Below are positions 1 through 8,140 of a DNA stretch of 64,000 nucleotides, one piece after another. The stretch spans positions 1-64,000 of the forward strand of contig NZ_RQJX01000021.1 in NCBI RefSeq assembly GCF_003850045.1, written 5' to 3'. The stretch comes from Aeromicrobium camelliae (GTDB lineage: Bacteria; Actinomycetota; Actinomycetes; Propionibacteriales; Nocardioidaceae). Position numbers and translations under genes: made by a program. Numbering within the stretch: position 1 is the first letter of the stretch; every line of letters starts with the position of its first letter. Under the pieces are notes generated by a model. The model ran no database searches. It was not told where the DNA came from and worked only from the letters and a program-made list of their open reading frames with translations.

Positions 1-875
1 ACGGCACACCGCCCGGTGACCTCACCGTCGACGCCACCGACGAGAACGGCAACACCGCCACCGAGACGGTCGAGGTCGCCGACGCGAATCCGGGTGAGCC
101 GACCATCACGGCCGGTCCGGACACGGTGACGGAGGGCGACACCGTGTTCGTGCTCGGTGCCGGGTTCTCGCCGAACAGCGAGGTCACGGTGACGTTCACG
201 GACGCCGACGGCAACGAGGCCGGCAGCGCGACCGCCACCAGCGACGACGATGGCACCTTCACCGCCGAGTTCGTGGTGCCCGAGGGCACGGCGATCGGGG
301 AGCTGAGCATCGCAGCGGAGGACGCTGACGGCAACACCGCCACCGACAGCGTGACGGTCGAAGAAGCGCCCGCCCCGGGGGAACCGGTCCTGTCGGTCGA
401 CCCGGACACGGTCGACCCCGGCGACACGATCACCGTCGACGGCTCCGGCTACGCCCCGAACTCGGAGGTGACGATCATCTACACCGACGCGGACGGCAAG
501 GTCATCGGTGAGCAGACCGTGACCACCGACGAGAACGGGGACTTCACCACGGAGTTCGTCGTTCCCGAGGACGCCGTGACCGGTCCGTTGACGATCGTCG
601 CCACCGATGCGGACGGCAACTCCGCCAACGCGGTCGTTCAGGTCGCGGCGGCGGGCGACGGCGGAGCCCCGGGTAGCGGTGGTGGCGACACCGGTGCCGG
701 CGCCGGCACGGGCGGCTCAGGATCGGGCGGCTACGGCTCGAGCCGGGGCAGCTCGTGGCTGCCGAACGCCGGTGCTCCGGTCGCCCTCGGCGGCCTGCTG
801 CTCGGGCTCGCGCTGCTGGTCACCGGCGCCGCCGGCGTCGTGACCGGACGCACCCGGGGCCGCGCCCGCGAGTAG
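1..875 (+). CDS. Cell-wall-anchored surface protein with tandem Ig-like repeats (5'-truncated)
   Basis: The gene runs off the left edge; the reading frame is open from base 3, so the start is missing. About three copies of a ~90-residue unit are visible, each opening with a GEPxL/I-type segment, a core like GSGYAPNSEVTI and an acidic DADGN motif. This is typical of bacterial Ig-like beta-sandwich stalk domains. A Gly/Ser-rich spacer follows, then LPNAG, a hydrophobic segment of about 22 residues and an Arg-rich tail. That is the layout of a sortase sorting signal, with Ala in place of Thr in LPxTG. The protein is therefore probably exported and wall-linked, and acts as an adhesin or stalk. 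Ligand and N-terminal head domain cannot be seen. No sortase gene is in the window. Confidence 0.8.
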   Translation, partial: GTPPGDLTVDATDENGNTATETVEVADANPGEPTITAGPDTVTEGDTVFVLGAGFSPNSEVTVTFTDADGNEAGSATATSDDDGTFTAEFVVPEGTAIGELSIAAEDADGNTATDSVTVEEAPAPGEPVLSVDPDTVDPGDTITVDGSGYAPNSEVTIIYTDADGKVIGEQTVTTDENGDFTTEFVVPEDAVTGPLTIVATDADGNSANAVVQVAAAGDGGAPGSGGGDTGAGAGTGGSGSGGYGSSRGSSWLPNAGAPVALGGLLLGLALLVTGAAGVVTGRTRGRARE

Positions 876-895
876 CGCGGCCGCACCGCGCGGCG

Positions 896-935
896 AGGCG
901 GTGGGGAGGGCTCGACGAGTCCCTCCCCACCGCCT
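896..935. terminator. Bidirectional hairpin terminator
   Basis: Perfect 15-bp arms at 896-910 and 921-935. The 10-base loop (CTCGACGAGT) can itself pair further. It lies between the convergent surface-protein gene and the DUF808 gene. There is no strong U-tract, as is common in GC-rich actinobacteria. Confidence 0.7.
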
Positions 936-957
936 TCGTCGTGAGAGCGGTTCGGCC

Positions 958-1893
958 TCAGGCGTGCGAACGACGCGGAATCAGATGCATGACGGCGACG
1001 ATCGCCGCGCCCACGAGCACCCCGAGCAGCGCCGAAGCCGCTGTGTTCGTCAGCCAGGCGAGCAGTCCGTCGAGCGCCGGGCTGGCGTGCGCGACGAGCT
1101 CCTCGAGATGGTGGACGGCGTCGTAGAGGCCGTGCCATCCCAGATCATGGGTGCCGACGAGCAGGATGTGTCCGCCGACCCACAGCATCGCGGCCACACC
1201 GACGGTGGCGAGCAGCACCATGACCTTGGGCATGCCCTTGACGAGGGCGCGCCCGATGCGCTGCGCGCCTGGCGACTCGCGCTCCGCAAGGCCCAGACCG
1301 ATGTCGTCCATCCGCACGATGAGCGCCACCACCCCGTAGACGAGAGCGGTGATGCCCACCGCCACGATCGCGAGGATCACCGCGCGGGAGAGCAGCCCCT
1401 CACCCGCCACCTCATTGAGCGAGATGACCATGATCTCCGCCGAGAGGATGAAGTCGGTGCGCACCGCTCCGGAGACCACGGCGTCCTCGTCCGGGCCGTC
1501 CTCAGCCGCGGCAGGCTTCTCGGGACCGTGATGACCGGGCCCGAACTTCTCCCAGAGTTTCTCCGCCCCCTCGAAGCACAGGTACGCACCACCGACCATG
1601 AGCAAGGGCGTCAGCAACCAGGGCAGGAACTCGCTGAGCAGCAACAGCGCCGGCAGGATGAACACCAGCTTGTTGCGGAACGAGCCCTTGGCGATACGCC
1701 AGATGATGGTGAGCTCGCGCTTGGGGTCCAGGCCTTGCACGTAGCGGGGGGTCACCGCCGCGTCATCGACGATGACGCCCGCCGCCTTCGCACTCGCGCG
1801 GCCGGCGGCCGTGCCGATGTCGTCGACCGAGGTTGCCGCCAGACGGGCGAGTGCTGCAACGTCGTCGAGCAGCGCGACGAGGCCGCCGCTCAC
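958..1893 (-). CDS. DUF808 / YedI-family inner membrane protein
   Basis: A 311-residue protein matching the DUF808 (YedI) family from end to end. It begins with the family's SGGLVALLDDVAALARLAA segment, followed by DDIG and an alternating set of soluble stretches and about five to six hydrophobic helices. Length is normal for the family. The GTG start lies 8 bases after a GGAG ribosome binding site. It is a single gene, divergent from ppgK and convergent with the upstream surface protein. The molecular function of the family is not known, and nothing here adds to it. Confidence 0.85.
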   Translation of the reverse strand: MSGGLVALLDDVAALARLAATSVDDIGTAAGRASAKAAGVIVDDAAVTPRYVQGLDPKRELTIIWRIAKGSFRNKLVFILPALLLLSEFLPWLLTPLLMVGGAYLCFEGAEKLWEKFGPGHHGPEKPAAAEDGPDEDAVVSGAVRTDFILSAEIMVISLNEVAGEGLLSRAVILAIVAVGITALVYGVVALIVRMDDIGLGLAERESPGAQRIGRALVKGMPKVMVLLATVGVAAMLWVGGHILLVGTHDLGWHGLYDAVHHLEELVAHASPALDGLLAWLTNTAASALLGVLVGAAIVAVMHLIPRRSHA

Positions 1894-1987
1894 CGGGGAT
1901 CTCCGCAGATCGTGGAAGTCACGGGTTCAGCGTAGGGCGCGGGCGTGATCCGAGCGGCGTGCACCGACGAACGGGCGCAGACCGCAC

Positions 1988-1993
1988 TAGACT
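1988..1993 (+). promoter_or_regulatory. -10 box (TAGACT) of a probable leaderless ppgK transcript
   Basis: TAGACT fits TANNNT and is separated by 7 bases from the ppgK ATG at 2001. Transcription would begin at or next to the start codon. No Shine-Dalgarno sequence is present. Confidence 0.55.
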
Positions 1994-2000
1994 CGCCGCC

Positions 2001-2747
2001 ATGATGGGATTCGGCATCGACATCGGCGGCACGGGCACCAAGGGCGCTCCGGTGGACCTCGACACCGGTGCTCTGGCCGGTGACCGGACCCGCTTCGACA
2101 CGCCCGAGAAGTCCACCCCCGAGGCGCTCGCCGACGTCTGCCAGAAGATCATCGACGCGTTCCCCGACGCCCCGCAGCCTCCCGTCACCGGTGTCGCCAT
2201 CCCGGCCGTCGTCCAGCGCGGCGTGGCCCGGTCCGCCGCCAACATCGACAAGAGCTGGATCGACACCGACGTCGACGCCCTGTTCACCAAGCACCTCGGC
2301 CGGGAGGTGCACGTCGTCAACGACGCCGACGCCGCCGGCTTCGCCGAGGCGAAGTACGGGGCGGCGCGCGGTCGCGGCGGCGTCATCATGGTCATCACCC
2401 TCGGCACGGGGATCGGATCGGCGCTCATCATCGACGGCAAGCTCGTGCCCAACACCGAGCTGGGCCACCTGGAGTTCAAGGGCGACGACGCCGAGCATTA
2501 CGCCGCCACCAGCGCCCGCGAGCGCGAGGACCTCAGCTGGGAGTCGTGGGCCGGGCGCCTGCAGGAGTACTTCAGCCATCTCGAGCGGCTGTTCTCGCCG
2601 GACCTGTTCATCGTGGGCGGCGGGGTCAGCAAGGACCACCAGCGGTTCCTGCCCCTGCTCTCGCTGCGCACCGAGATCATCCCGGCCGAGTTGCGCAACA
2701 ACGCCGGCATCATCGGTGCCGCCGCCCTCGCCGCCGAAGAACACTGA
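2001..2747 (+). CDS. ppgK: Polyphosphate glucokinase
   Basis: A 248-residue ROK-type sugar kinase that phosphorylates glucose to glucose-6-phosphate using inorganic polyphosphate (and often ATP). The N-terminus GIDIGGTGTKG is the phosphate-binding loop. Further along are the NDADAAG and TLGTGIGSALI motifs, and ELGHLEF corresponds to the substrate loop. Length equals that of actinobacterial PpgK, which is shorter than ordinary ROK kinases because it lacks their zinc-finger region. The open frame extends upstream, but ATG 2001 gives the family N-terminus and sits just after a -10 box. It stands alone, between a divergent DUF808 gene and a repeat-rich gap. Confidence 0.92.
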   Translation: MMGFGIDIGGTGTKGAPVDLDTGALAGDRTRFDTPEKSTPEALADVCQKIIDAFPDAPQPPVTGVAIPAVVQRGVARSAANIDKSWIDTDVDALFTKHLGREVHVVNDADAAGFAEAKYGAARGRGGVIMVITLGTGIGSALIIDGKLVPNTELGHLEFKGDDAEHYAATSAREREDLSWESWAGRLQEYFSHLERLFSPDLFIVGGGVSKDHQRFLPLLSLRTEIIPAELRNNAGIIGAAALAAEEH

Positions 2748-2768
2748 CCCCGCCCGCCTCTCCCCGTA

Positions 2769-3004
2769 GGTGGTCGAGTAGGCGAAGCTCTGCGGAGCCG
2801 ATGGAGCCATCGCAGGAGGGGCGTAGCCGCGATGGAGCGAGACCACCTTGCGTCCACTGGTCTCGATACGCTCCCTCGTTCCGGTTCCTGAGCAGCCGCG
2901 AGGAACGAGCGGCGTATCGAAGGGCGGTCGCTACTCGACCACCTATCCGGGACCTCGGTGGTCGAGTAGGGAGGCCGGCCGCGGCCGACCGTATCGAGAC
3001 CACC
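2769..3004. repeat. Cluster of three REP-like palindromic repeats
   Basis: The gap between ppgK and the TetR gene (2748-3040) has no gene. It holds three related palindromic units. Unit 1, 2769-2847, runs from GGTGGTCGAGTA to GAGACCACC-type ends. Unit 2, about 2859-2943, is in inverted orientation, with internal arms TCGATACGC/GCGTATCGA and CTCGTTCC/GGAACGAG. Unit 3, 2957-3004, is the most compact (GGTGGTCGAGTA...GTATCGAGACCACC). Such elements are common between genes in Nocardioidaceae and Microbacteriaceae. They may act as terminators or be REP/MITE-like mobile sequences; no transposase is nearby. Confidence 0.8.
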
Positions 3005-3040
3005 TACCGGGCGCTCGACCATCACACAGCGGGCTCGTGG

Positions 3041-3631
3041 TCAGGTCAGCAGGGCGCGGAGGGTGAGTTCCATGGCGGCGCGACACGCAGCGGCGTCGCG
3101 TTCATGGTCGTCATGGAGCAGCGACCACGCGTTCCAGCTCGCGGCGACGGTGAGCGCATCGAGCAGTGCATCGCGATGGTCACTCTCCTCGAGCTCGTCG
3201 GCGAACACCCGCTCCAGTTCGTTGCGTACCCGGTTGATGTGGCCGGCCCGGCTGGCGCGCAGCGTCGGTGAGACCGGCTCGAGCAGCAGCGCCGCCCGCG
3301 CAGCCGGAGCGATGTTGAGCAGCCGTCGCTCCCGCCCCGCGCAGAACTGGGTGATGCGGTCGTCCAGAGGCTGGTCGGCATCGATCGGCTCGACGAGCGC
3401 GTCGTCGGACGCGAACCAATAGGCCACCGTCTCGGCGAACAGGTTCTCCATGTCGCCGAAGCTCCCCCACAGCGTCCGCACCGACACGCCCGCCTCCTGG
3501 GCGATCTGCTTGGCGCTGGGGCGCAGTTCACCGTTCCGCAGCAGCCGCGCGTGGGCGTCGACGATGGCCGCGCGGGTGCGCTCCGAACGACGCGCCCGCC
3601 CATCGGTCTGGCGCGAGACGAATTCCTCCAC
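3041..3631 (-). CDS. TetR-family transcriptional regulator
   Basis: A 196-residue protein with an N-terminal TetR helix-turn-helix (residues about 10-60): RRSERTRAAIVDAHARLL, then SAKQIAQEAGVSVRTLWGSFGDMENLF. The C-terminal helical ligand and dimer domain is not diagnostic. An ATG 24 codons further upstream keeps the frame open, but GTG 3631 is preferred. It lies 7 bases after TAAATT (-10, minus strand 3644-3639), and the extra residues do not look like TetR. The gene is divergent from the LivFG-FadD-LivHMK operon, which it probably represses, with an acyl or acyl-CoA ligand as the likely inducer. The operator is described separately. Confidence 0.85.
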   Translation of the reverse strand: MEEFVSRQTDGRARRSERTRAAIVDAHARLLRNGELRPSAKQIAQEAGVSVRTLWGSFGDMENLFAETVAYWFASDDALVEPIDADQPLDDRITQFCAGRERRLLNIAPAARAALLLEPVSPTLRASRAGHINRVRNELERVFADELEESDHRDALLDALTVAASWNAWSLLHDDHERDAAACRAAMELTLRALLT

Positions 3632-3638
3632 GGCGAGA

Positions 3639-3679
3639 AATTTACACCCCGTGTGCAGAAAGTGGGTGACGCGGGTCAC
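3639..3679. promoter_or_regulatory. TetR gene promoter with candidate operator GTGAC-N4-GTCAC
   Basis: A perfect inverted repeat GTGACgcggGTCAC lies at 3666-3679 in the divergent intergenic space. On the minus strand a -10 box TAAATT (3644-3639) precedes the TetR GTG by 7 bases, so the palindrome would cover its -35 region. This geometry fits autorepression and control of the divergent operon starting at 3732. Confidence 0.5.
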
Positions 3680-3731
3680 GTTGTGTGCCAGGATGCTGGG
3701 CATTCACTCACGCGGGAGTTAGGGAGTCGTC

Positions 3732-4514
3732 GTGCTGAGCGTGAAGAACCTCGAGGTCGTCTACAACGACGTCATCCTCGTGTTGCGCGGGGTGAGCCTC
3801 ACGGTGCCCCGCGGACAGATCGTCGCGCTGCTCGGCGCGAACGGTGCCGGCAAGACCACCCTGCTGCGGGCGCTGTCGGGCCTGCTCGACATCCACGACG
3901 GCAGGATCACCAAGGGCGAGATCCTGCTCGGCGATCGGCCGATCCACGGGTGGGACGCGCCCAAGATCGTGGCGGCCGGACTGGGCCAGGTGCTTGAGGG
4001 ACGCCGCGTCTTCGGCGAGTTCACCGTGGAGGAGAACCTCCGCGTCGGCGGACACACCCGGCGGGGAAGCCTGACCGACTCGATCGACGAGATCTACACG
4101 TTGTTCCCGGTGCTCAAGGAGCGCCGCAAGCGCACCGCCGGCTACCTGTCCGGCGGCGAGCAGCAGATGCTCGCGATGGGCCGCGCCCTCGTGGCGCAGC
4201 CCGACGTCATTCTGCTCGACGAGCCGAGCCTCGGCCTCGCGCCGCGGATCGTCCAGCAGATCAAGGACATCGTCGTGCAGATCAACGAGGAACGCGGCAC
4301 CACGGTCCTGCTGGTCGAGCAGAACGCCACGATGGCGCTGTCGATCGCCCAGCACGGCTACGTCATGGAGCACGGGAAGATCGTGATGGATCAGCCCGCC
4401 GCGGCCCTCCTGGAGGACGACGACATCCGCGACTTCTACCTGGGCCGCGGTGAGCTCGCCACCTCCTACCGCGACATCAAGCACTACAAGCGCAGGAAGC
4501 GGTGGCTGTCATGA
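3732..4514 (+). CDS. LivF-type ABC transporter ATP-binding protein
   Basis: A 260-residue ABC ATPase of the branched-chain amino acid (HAAT) uptake family, LivF branch. Walker A GANGAGKTT is near residue 38, the signature LSGGEQQM near 140, Walker B VILLDEPSLGLAP near 160, and an H-loop-like EQN segment follows. The start is GTG 3732 after a GGGAG-rich leader. It is the first gene of a tight six-gene operon, and its stop overlaps the next ATG (ATGA). LivF-type families import branched-chain amino acids but also amides, urea, aromatics and lipids. The FadD gene two positions downstream argues for a carboxylic-acid substrate rather than an amino acid. Confidence 0.88.
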   Translation: MLSVKNLEVVYNDVILVLRGVSLTVPRGQIVALLGANGAGKTTLLRALSGLLDIHDGRITKGEILLGDRPIHGWDAPKIVAAGLGQVLEGRRVFGEFTVEENLRVGGHTRRGSLTDSIDEIYTLFPVLKERRKRTAGYLSGGEQQMLAMGRALVAQPDVILLDEPSLGLAPRIVQQIKDIVVQINEERGTTVLLVEQNATMALSIAQHGYVMEHGKIVMDQPAAALLEDDDIRDFYLGRGELATSYRDIKHYKRRKRWLS

Positions 4515-5323
4515 CCGAGTCCATCCTCGAGGTGACCGACGTCGAGCTGAGCTTCGCCGGCGTCAAAGCGCTGGGCGGCGTGAGCTTCGACATCCGCGGG
4601 CACGAACTGTTCGCGATCATCGGCCCGAACGGCGCGGGCAAGACGTCGATCTTCAACGTGCTCTCCGGCGTGTACCGGCCGCAGGTCGGCGCGGTGCGGT
4701 TCGGCGGGGAGTCCATCCTCGGAGTCGCCCCGCACCGCATCGCCGAACGCGGCCTCGCCCGCACCTTCCAGAACATCGAGCTGTTCGAGAACCTCGACGT
4801 CGTCGACAACCTCATGCTCGGCCGACACCACCACCTCGGCTACGGCTGGCCTTCGGCGGTCGCCTGGCTGGGCAAGGCGCGGCGGGCGGAGGTCGCGAAC
4901 CGCCGGCGCGTCGAGGAGATCATCGACTTCCTCGAGATCGAGAGCTACCGCCATCTGCCGGTGGGGATGCTGCCGTACGGCGTGCAGAAGCGGATCGAGC
5001 TCGGCCGCGCCCTGGCGATGGAACCGCGCCTGCTGCTGCTCGATGAGCCCGTCGCCGGCATGAACGGCGAGGAGACCGAGGACATGGCGCGTTTCATCCT
5101 CGACATCCGCGACGAACTCAAGATCCCGATGATCCTCGTCGAGCACGACATGGGGCTCGTGATGGATCTCGCTGACCGCGTCATGGCGATGGACTTCGGC
5201 GTCCCGATCACGATCGGCACCCCGCACGAGGTGCAGACCCATCCTGACGTCGTCCGCGCCTACCTCGGCACGGTCGACGACGCCACCATCGCCGACGTCA
5301 TCGAGGAGGTCTCGACCCGATGA
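4511..5323 (+). CDS. LivG-type ABC transporter ATP-binding protein
   Basis: A 270-residue ABC ATPase of the LivG branch, the second nucleotide-binding subunit of the importer. Walker A GPNGAGKTS is visible near residue 39, ARTFQNIELF is the LivG-type Q-loop, and RLLLLDEPVAGMNGEE is Walker B. The signature region reads LPYGVQKRIELGRAL instead of LSGGQ, a common LivG variant. ATG 4511 overlaps the LivF stop (ATGA); a GTG nine bases earlier is in frame but less likely. Its own stop overlaps the FadD start in the same way, indicating translational coupling through LivF-LivG-FadD. Confidence 0.88.
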   Translation: MTESILEVTDVELSFAGVKALGGVSFDIRGHELFAIIGPNGAGKTSIFNVLSGVYRPQVGAVRFGGESILGVAPHRIAERGLARTFQNIELFENLDVVDNLMLGRHHHLGYGWPSAVAWLGKARRAEVANRRRVEEIIDFLEIESYRHLPVGMLPYGVQKRIELGRALAMEPRLLLLDEPVAGMNGEETEDMARFILDIRDELKIPMILVEHDMGLVMDLADRVMAMDFGVPITIGTPHEVQTHPDVVRAYLGTVDDATIADVIEEVSTR

Positions 5324-7164
5324 GCACCTTGGCCCTGCGCATCCGCGAGCGCGCCGAGCGCACCCCGGGCGCCGTCGCGATGCGCGAGAAGAACTTCGGT
5401 ATCTGGGAACAGGTCACCTGGCAGGACTACTGGCAGAACGCCGTCCTCGTCGGACATGGTCTGCTCGCGCTGGGGGTGCAGCCCGGCGACCGCGTCGCCG
5501 TGCACAGCGAGAACCGGCGCGAATGGCTGTTCAGCGACATCGGCATCACCGCGGTGCGCGCCGTGACGGTCGGCCTCTACCCCACGAACCCCGCGCCGGA
5601 GGTGCGGCACGTGCTGAGCGACTCCGGGTCGTCGGTGCTCATCGCCGAGGATCAGGAGCAGGTCGACAAGACCCTGGAGATCGTCAACGAACTCCCCGAC
5701 CTCAAGCACATCGTCTACATCGACCCGCGCGGCATCCGGGGCCGCTACACCGATCCGCGGCTCATGTCGTGGGAGGAGTTCCTCGCGCTCGGTGAAGAAC
5801 ACCGCGCACAGCACCCGGGCGCCGTGGAGGAGCGTGCGGAGCAGGCCGAACTCACCGACGTCGCGACGCTGGTCTACACGTCCGGTACCACCGGTCCGCC
5901 GAAGGGCGCGATGCTGACCATCAGCAACATCGAGTTCGTCATCGACACGCTCGCCAACCAGGGCGCGTTCGTCGACCCGCCGGCCAGCGACAAGGACCTC
6001 ATCGTGTCCTACCTGCCGCTGTGCCACGTGGCCGAGCGCGTGTTCACGACGTGGTTCAACGCGGCGGTCGGCTCGCAGGTCAACTTCGCCGAGTCGATCG
6101 AGACGGTGCAGGTCGCCCTGCGCGAGGTGCAGCCCACGATCGTCTTCGGTGTCCCGCGGATCTGGGAGAAGATCGCCGCCGGTGTGCACATCCGCATGAG
6201 CGGCGCCTCGCGCCTCAAGCGCGCCAACTTCGCCCTGTGGATGCGCGTCTCGCGCTGGATCGGCCGCAAGCTCGTCGAGAACGAGGGCAACCACACCCTC
6301 GCCACCCGCCTGGCCTACGCCGCCGGCTGGGTGTTCTTGTACCGCCCGCTGCGCGAACGGCTCGGGCTGGCGAAGGCACGCTACGCCGCGTCCGGCGCCG
6401 CGCCGATCGCGCCGGAGGTGCTCGAGTTCTTCATGGGCATCGGCCTGTCGATGCACGAGGTCTACGGCATGACCGAGAACAGCGCGATCGCCACCGCCAA
6501 CGTCGCCGGCCGCATCAAGGTCGGCACGGTCGGCGAGCCTCAGCAGGGCGCGGAGGTGCGGATCGACGAGGAGACCGGCGAGATCCTCACCCGTCACCCC
6601 GGCACGTTCGCCGGCTACTGGAACAACCCCGACGCCACCGCCCGCACCATCGACCCGGACGGGTGGCTGCACACGGGCGACGTCGGCGAGTGGGTGGATG
6701 GCACCCACATCAAGATCACCGACCGGATCAAGGACATCATCATCACCGCCGGCGGCAAGAACATCGCCCCGAGCGAGATCGAGAACAGCCTGAAGTCCTC
6801 GCCGTACATCAAGGAGGCGATCGTCGTCGGCGACCGCCGCCGCTACCTGACCGCGCTCATCGGCATCGAACTGGACACTGTGGGCGACTGGGCGCAACGA
6901 CGCAAGATCGCGTTCACGACCTACCGCGACCTCACCGAGAAGCCCGAGGTGCGCGAACTCGTCCAGCAGATCGTCGACGAGACCAACACCAAGTTCGCCT
7001 CGGTGGAGACGATCAAGCGTTTCACGCTGCTGCCCAAGGAACTCGACCACGAGCAGGGCGAGCTCACCGCGACGCAGAAGGTCAAGCGATCAGCCATCAC
7101 CGAGCAGTTCGCGGCGCAGATCGCGGCGATGTACGACGAGGCACCCCAGGAGGTGCCGGCATGA
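5320..7164 (+). CDS. Long-chain fatty acid--CoA ligase-like AMP-forming synthetase (FadD15 type)
   Basis: A 614-residue ANL-superfamily enzyme that activates a carboxylic acid through an acyl-adenylate to its CoA thioester. The P-loop is LVYTSGTTGPPKGAM near residue 190. YGMTENSAIAT is the A5 motif, GWLHTGDVGEW the A7 motif and DRIKDIIITAGGKNIAPSEIEN the hinge and A8 region. TATQKVKR near the C-terminus carries the catalytic lysine. The central insert and C-terminus match long-chain (FadD15/FAA1-like) rather than short-chain synthetases. It lies between the ATPase and permease genes of an ABC importer, so it probably traps the incoming acid as a CoA ester at the inner membrane face. The exact substrate is unknown. 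Confidence 0.88.
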   Translation: MSTLALRIRERAERTPGAVAMREKNFGIWEQVTWQDYWQNAVLVGHGLLALGVQPGDRVAVHSENRREWLFSDIGITAVRAVTVGLYPTNPAPEVRHVLSDSGSSVLIAEDQEQVDKTLEIVNELPDLKHIVYIDPRGIRGRYTDPRLMSWEEFLALGEEHRAQHPGAVEERAEQAELTDVATLVYTSGTTGPPKGAMLTISNIEFVIDTLANQGAFVDPPASDKDLIVSYLPLCHVAERVFTTWFNAAVGSQVNFAESIETVQVALREVQPTIVFGVPRIWEKIAAGVHIRMSGASRLKRANFALWMRVSRWIGRKLVENEGNHTLATRLAYAAGWVFLYRPLRERLGLAKARYAASGAAPIAPEVLEFFMGIGLSMHEVYGMTENSAIATANVAGRIKVGTVGEPQQGAEVRIDEETGEILTRHPGTFAGYWNNPDATARTIDPDGWLHTGDVGEWVDGTHIKITDRIKDIIITAGGKNIAPSEIENSLKSSPYIKEAIVVGDRRRYLTALIGIELDTVGDWAQRRKIAFTTYRDLTEKPEVRELVQQIVDETNTKFASVETIKRFTLLPKELDHEQGELTATQKVKRSAITEQFAAQIAAMYDEAPQEVPA

Positions 7165-7243
7165 GCACCCACCAGGACGCCCGAATGACGCAGTGTCGAC
7201 CCGTCGCCTGCCCCACCCTCGACTCTTCCAGGCAGGTGACCGG

Positions 7244-8140
7244 ATGAACCAGTTCGCGCAGGCCATCTTGAACGGCTTCAGCCAGGGTGCGATCTACGCG
7301 CTCCTCGCGCTGGGCTACGTCATGATCTACAAGGCGACCCACGTCATCAGCTTCGCGCAGCCGGCGCTCATGGTGTGCGGCGGTTTGTTCAGCTACCACC
7401 TCACCGCACAGATCGGGCTGCCGTTCTGGCCGGGTCTGCTGCTCGCGATGATCCTCGGCGCCCTCCTGGGCATGGCAGTCGAGCGCCTCGCGCTCCGGCC
7501 GATGGTCGGCAAGCCGGTCTTCACGCTCGCGATCATCACGATCGGCGTGGACATCGTGCTGCGCATCGCCGCGAACCGCTACATGGGAGCCAACCCCCGC
7601 ATCGTCACGTTCCCCGACGGATCGCGGCAGTACGAGTTCCTCGGGCTTTCCATCACTCATCAGCGGGTGGCGCTCATCGCGGTCACCGCGATCACGGTGG
7701 TGGCCCTGGTGATGTTCTTCCGTTACGCCAAGGCAGGCCTGGCGATGCGGGCGACGGCGCTCAATCAGGAGACGGCGCTCGCCCAGGGGATCCGCGTCGG
7801 CGCGATCTTCGCGCTGGCCTGGGCGATCGCCGGCGGTCTGGCCACCATCGCCGGCACCTTCGTCGCCGCGGGGTCCGCGGGCATGGAACAGAACACGTGG
7901 ATCATCGCGCTCAAGGCGCTCCCCGCGATCATCATCGGCGGTCTGGACAGCCTGCCCGGGGCCGTCATCGGCGGCCTGGCGGTCGGCATCGTCGAGTCGC
8001 TCACCGCCGTGTACCAGCCGGACGTCGCACCGTTCCTCGGCGCGAACTTCGCCCTGGTGGCGCCCTACGCCCTGATGTTCCTGGTGCTGCTCGTCAGACC
8101 GTACGGACTCTTCGGCACCCGAGAGGTGGAACGCGTATGA
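7244..8140 (+). CDS. LivH-type ABC transporter permease
   Basis: A 298-residue permease of the branched-chain amino acid family with about eight hydrophobic helices. It opens with FAQAILNGFSQGAIYALLALGYVMIYK, the typical LivH start, and carries the EAA-like segment ALNQETALAQGIRV and the late GGLDSLPGAVIGGLAVG loop. An in-frame start exists at 7193, but ATG 7244 gives the family N-terminus and follows a GCAGGTG leader. About 80 non-coding bases separate it from FadD. Its stop overlaps the next ATG. Confidence 0.87.
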   Translation: MNQFAQAILNGFSQGAIYALLALGYVMIYKATHVISFAQPALMVCGGLFSYHLTAQIGLPFWPGLLLAMILGALLGMAVERLALRPMVGKPVFTLAIITIGVDIVLRIAANRYMGANPRIVTFPDGSRQYEFLGLSITHQRVALIAVTAITVVALVMFFRYAKAGLAMRATALNQETALAQGIRVGAIFALAWAIAGGLATIAGTFVAAGSAGMEQNTWIIALKALPAIIIGGLDSLPGAVIGGLAVGIVESLTAVYQPDVAPFLGANFALVAPYALMFLVLLVRPYGLFGTREVERV

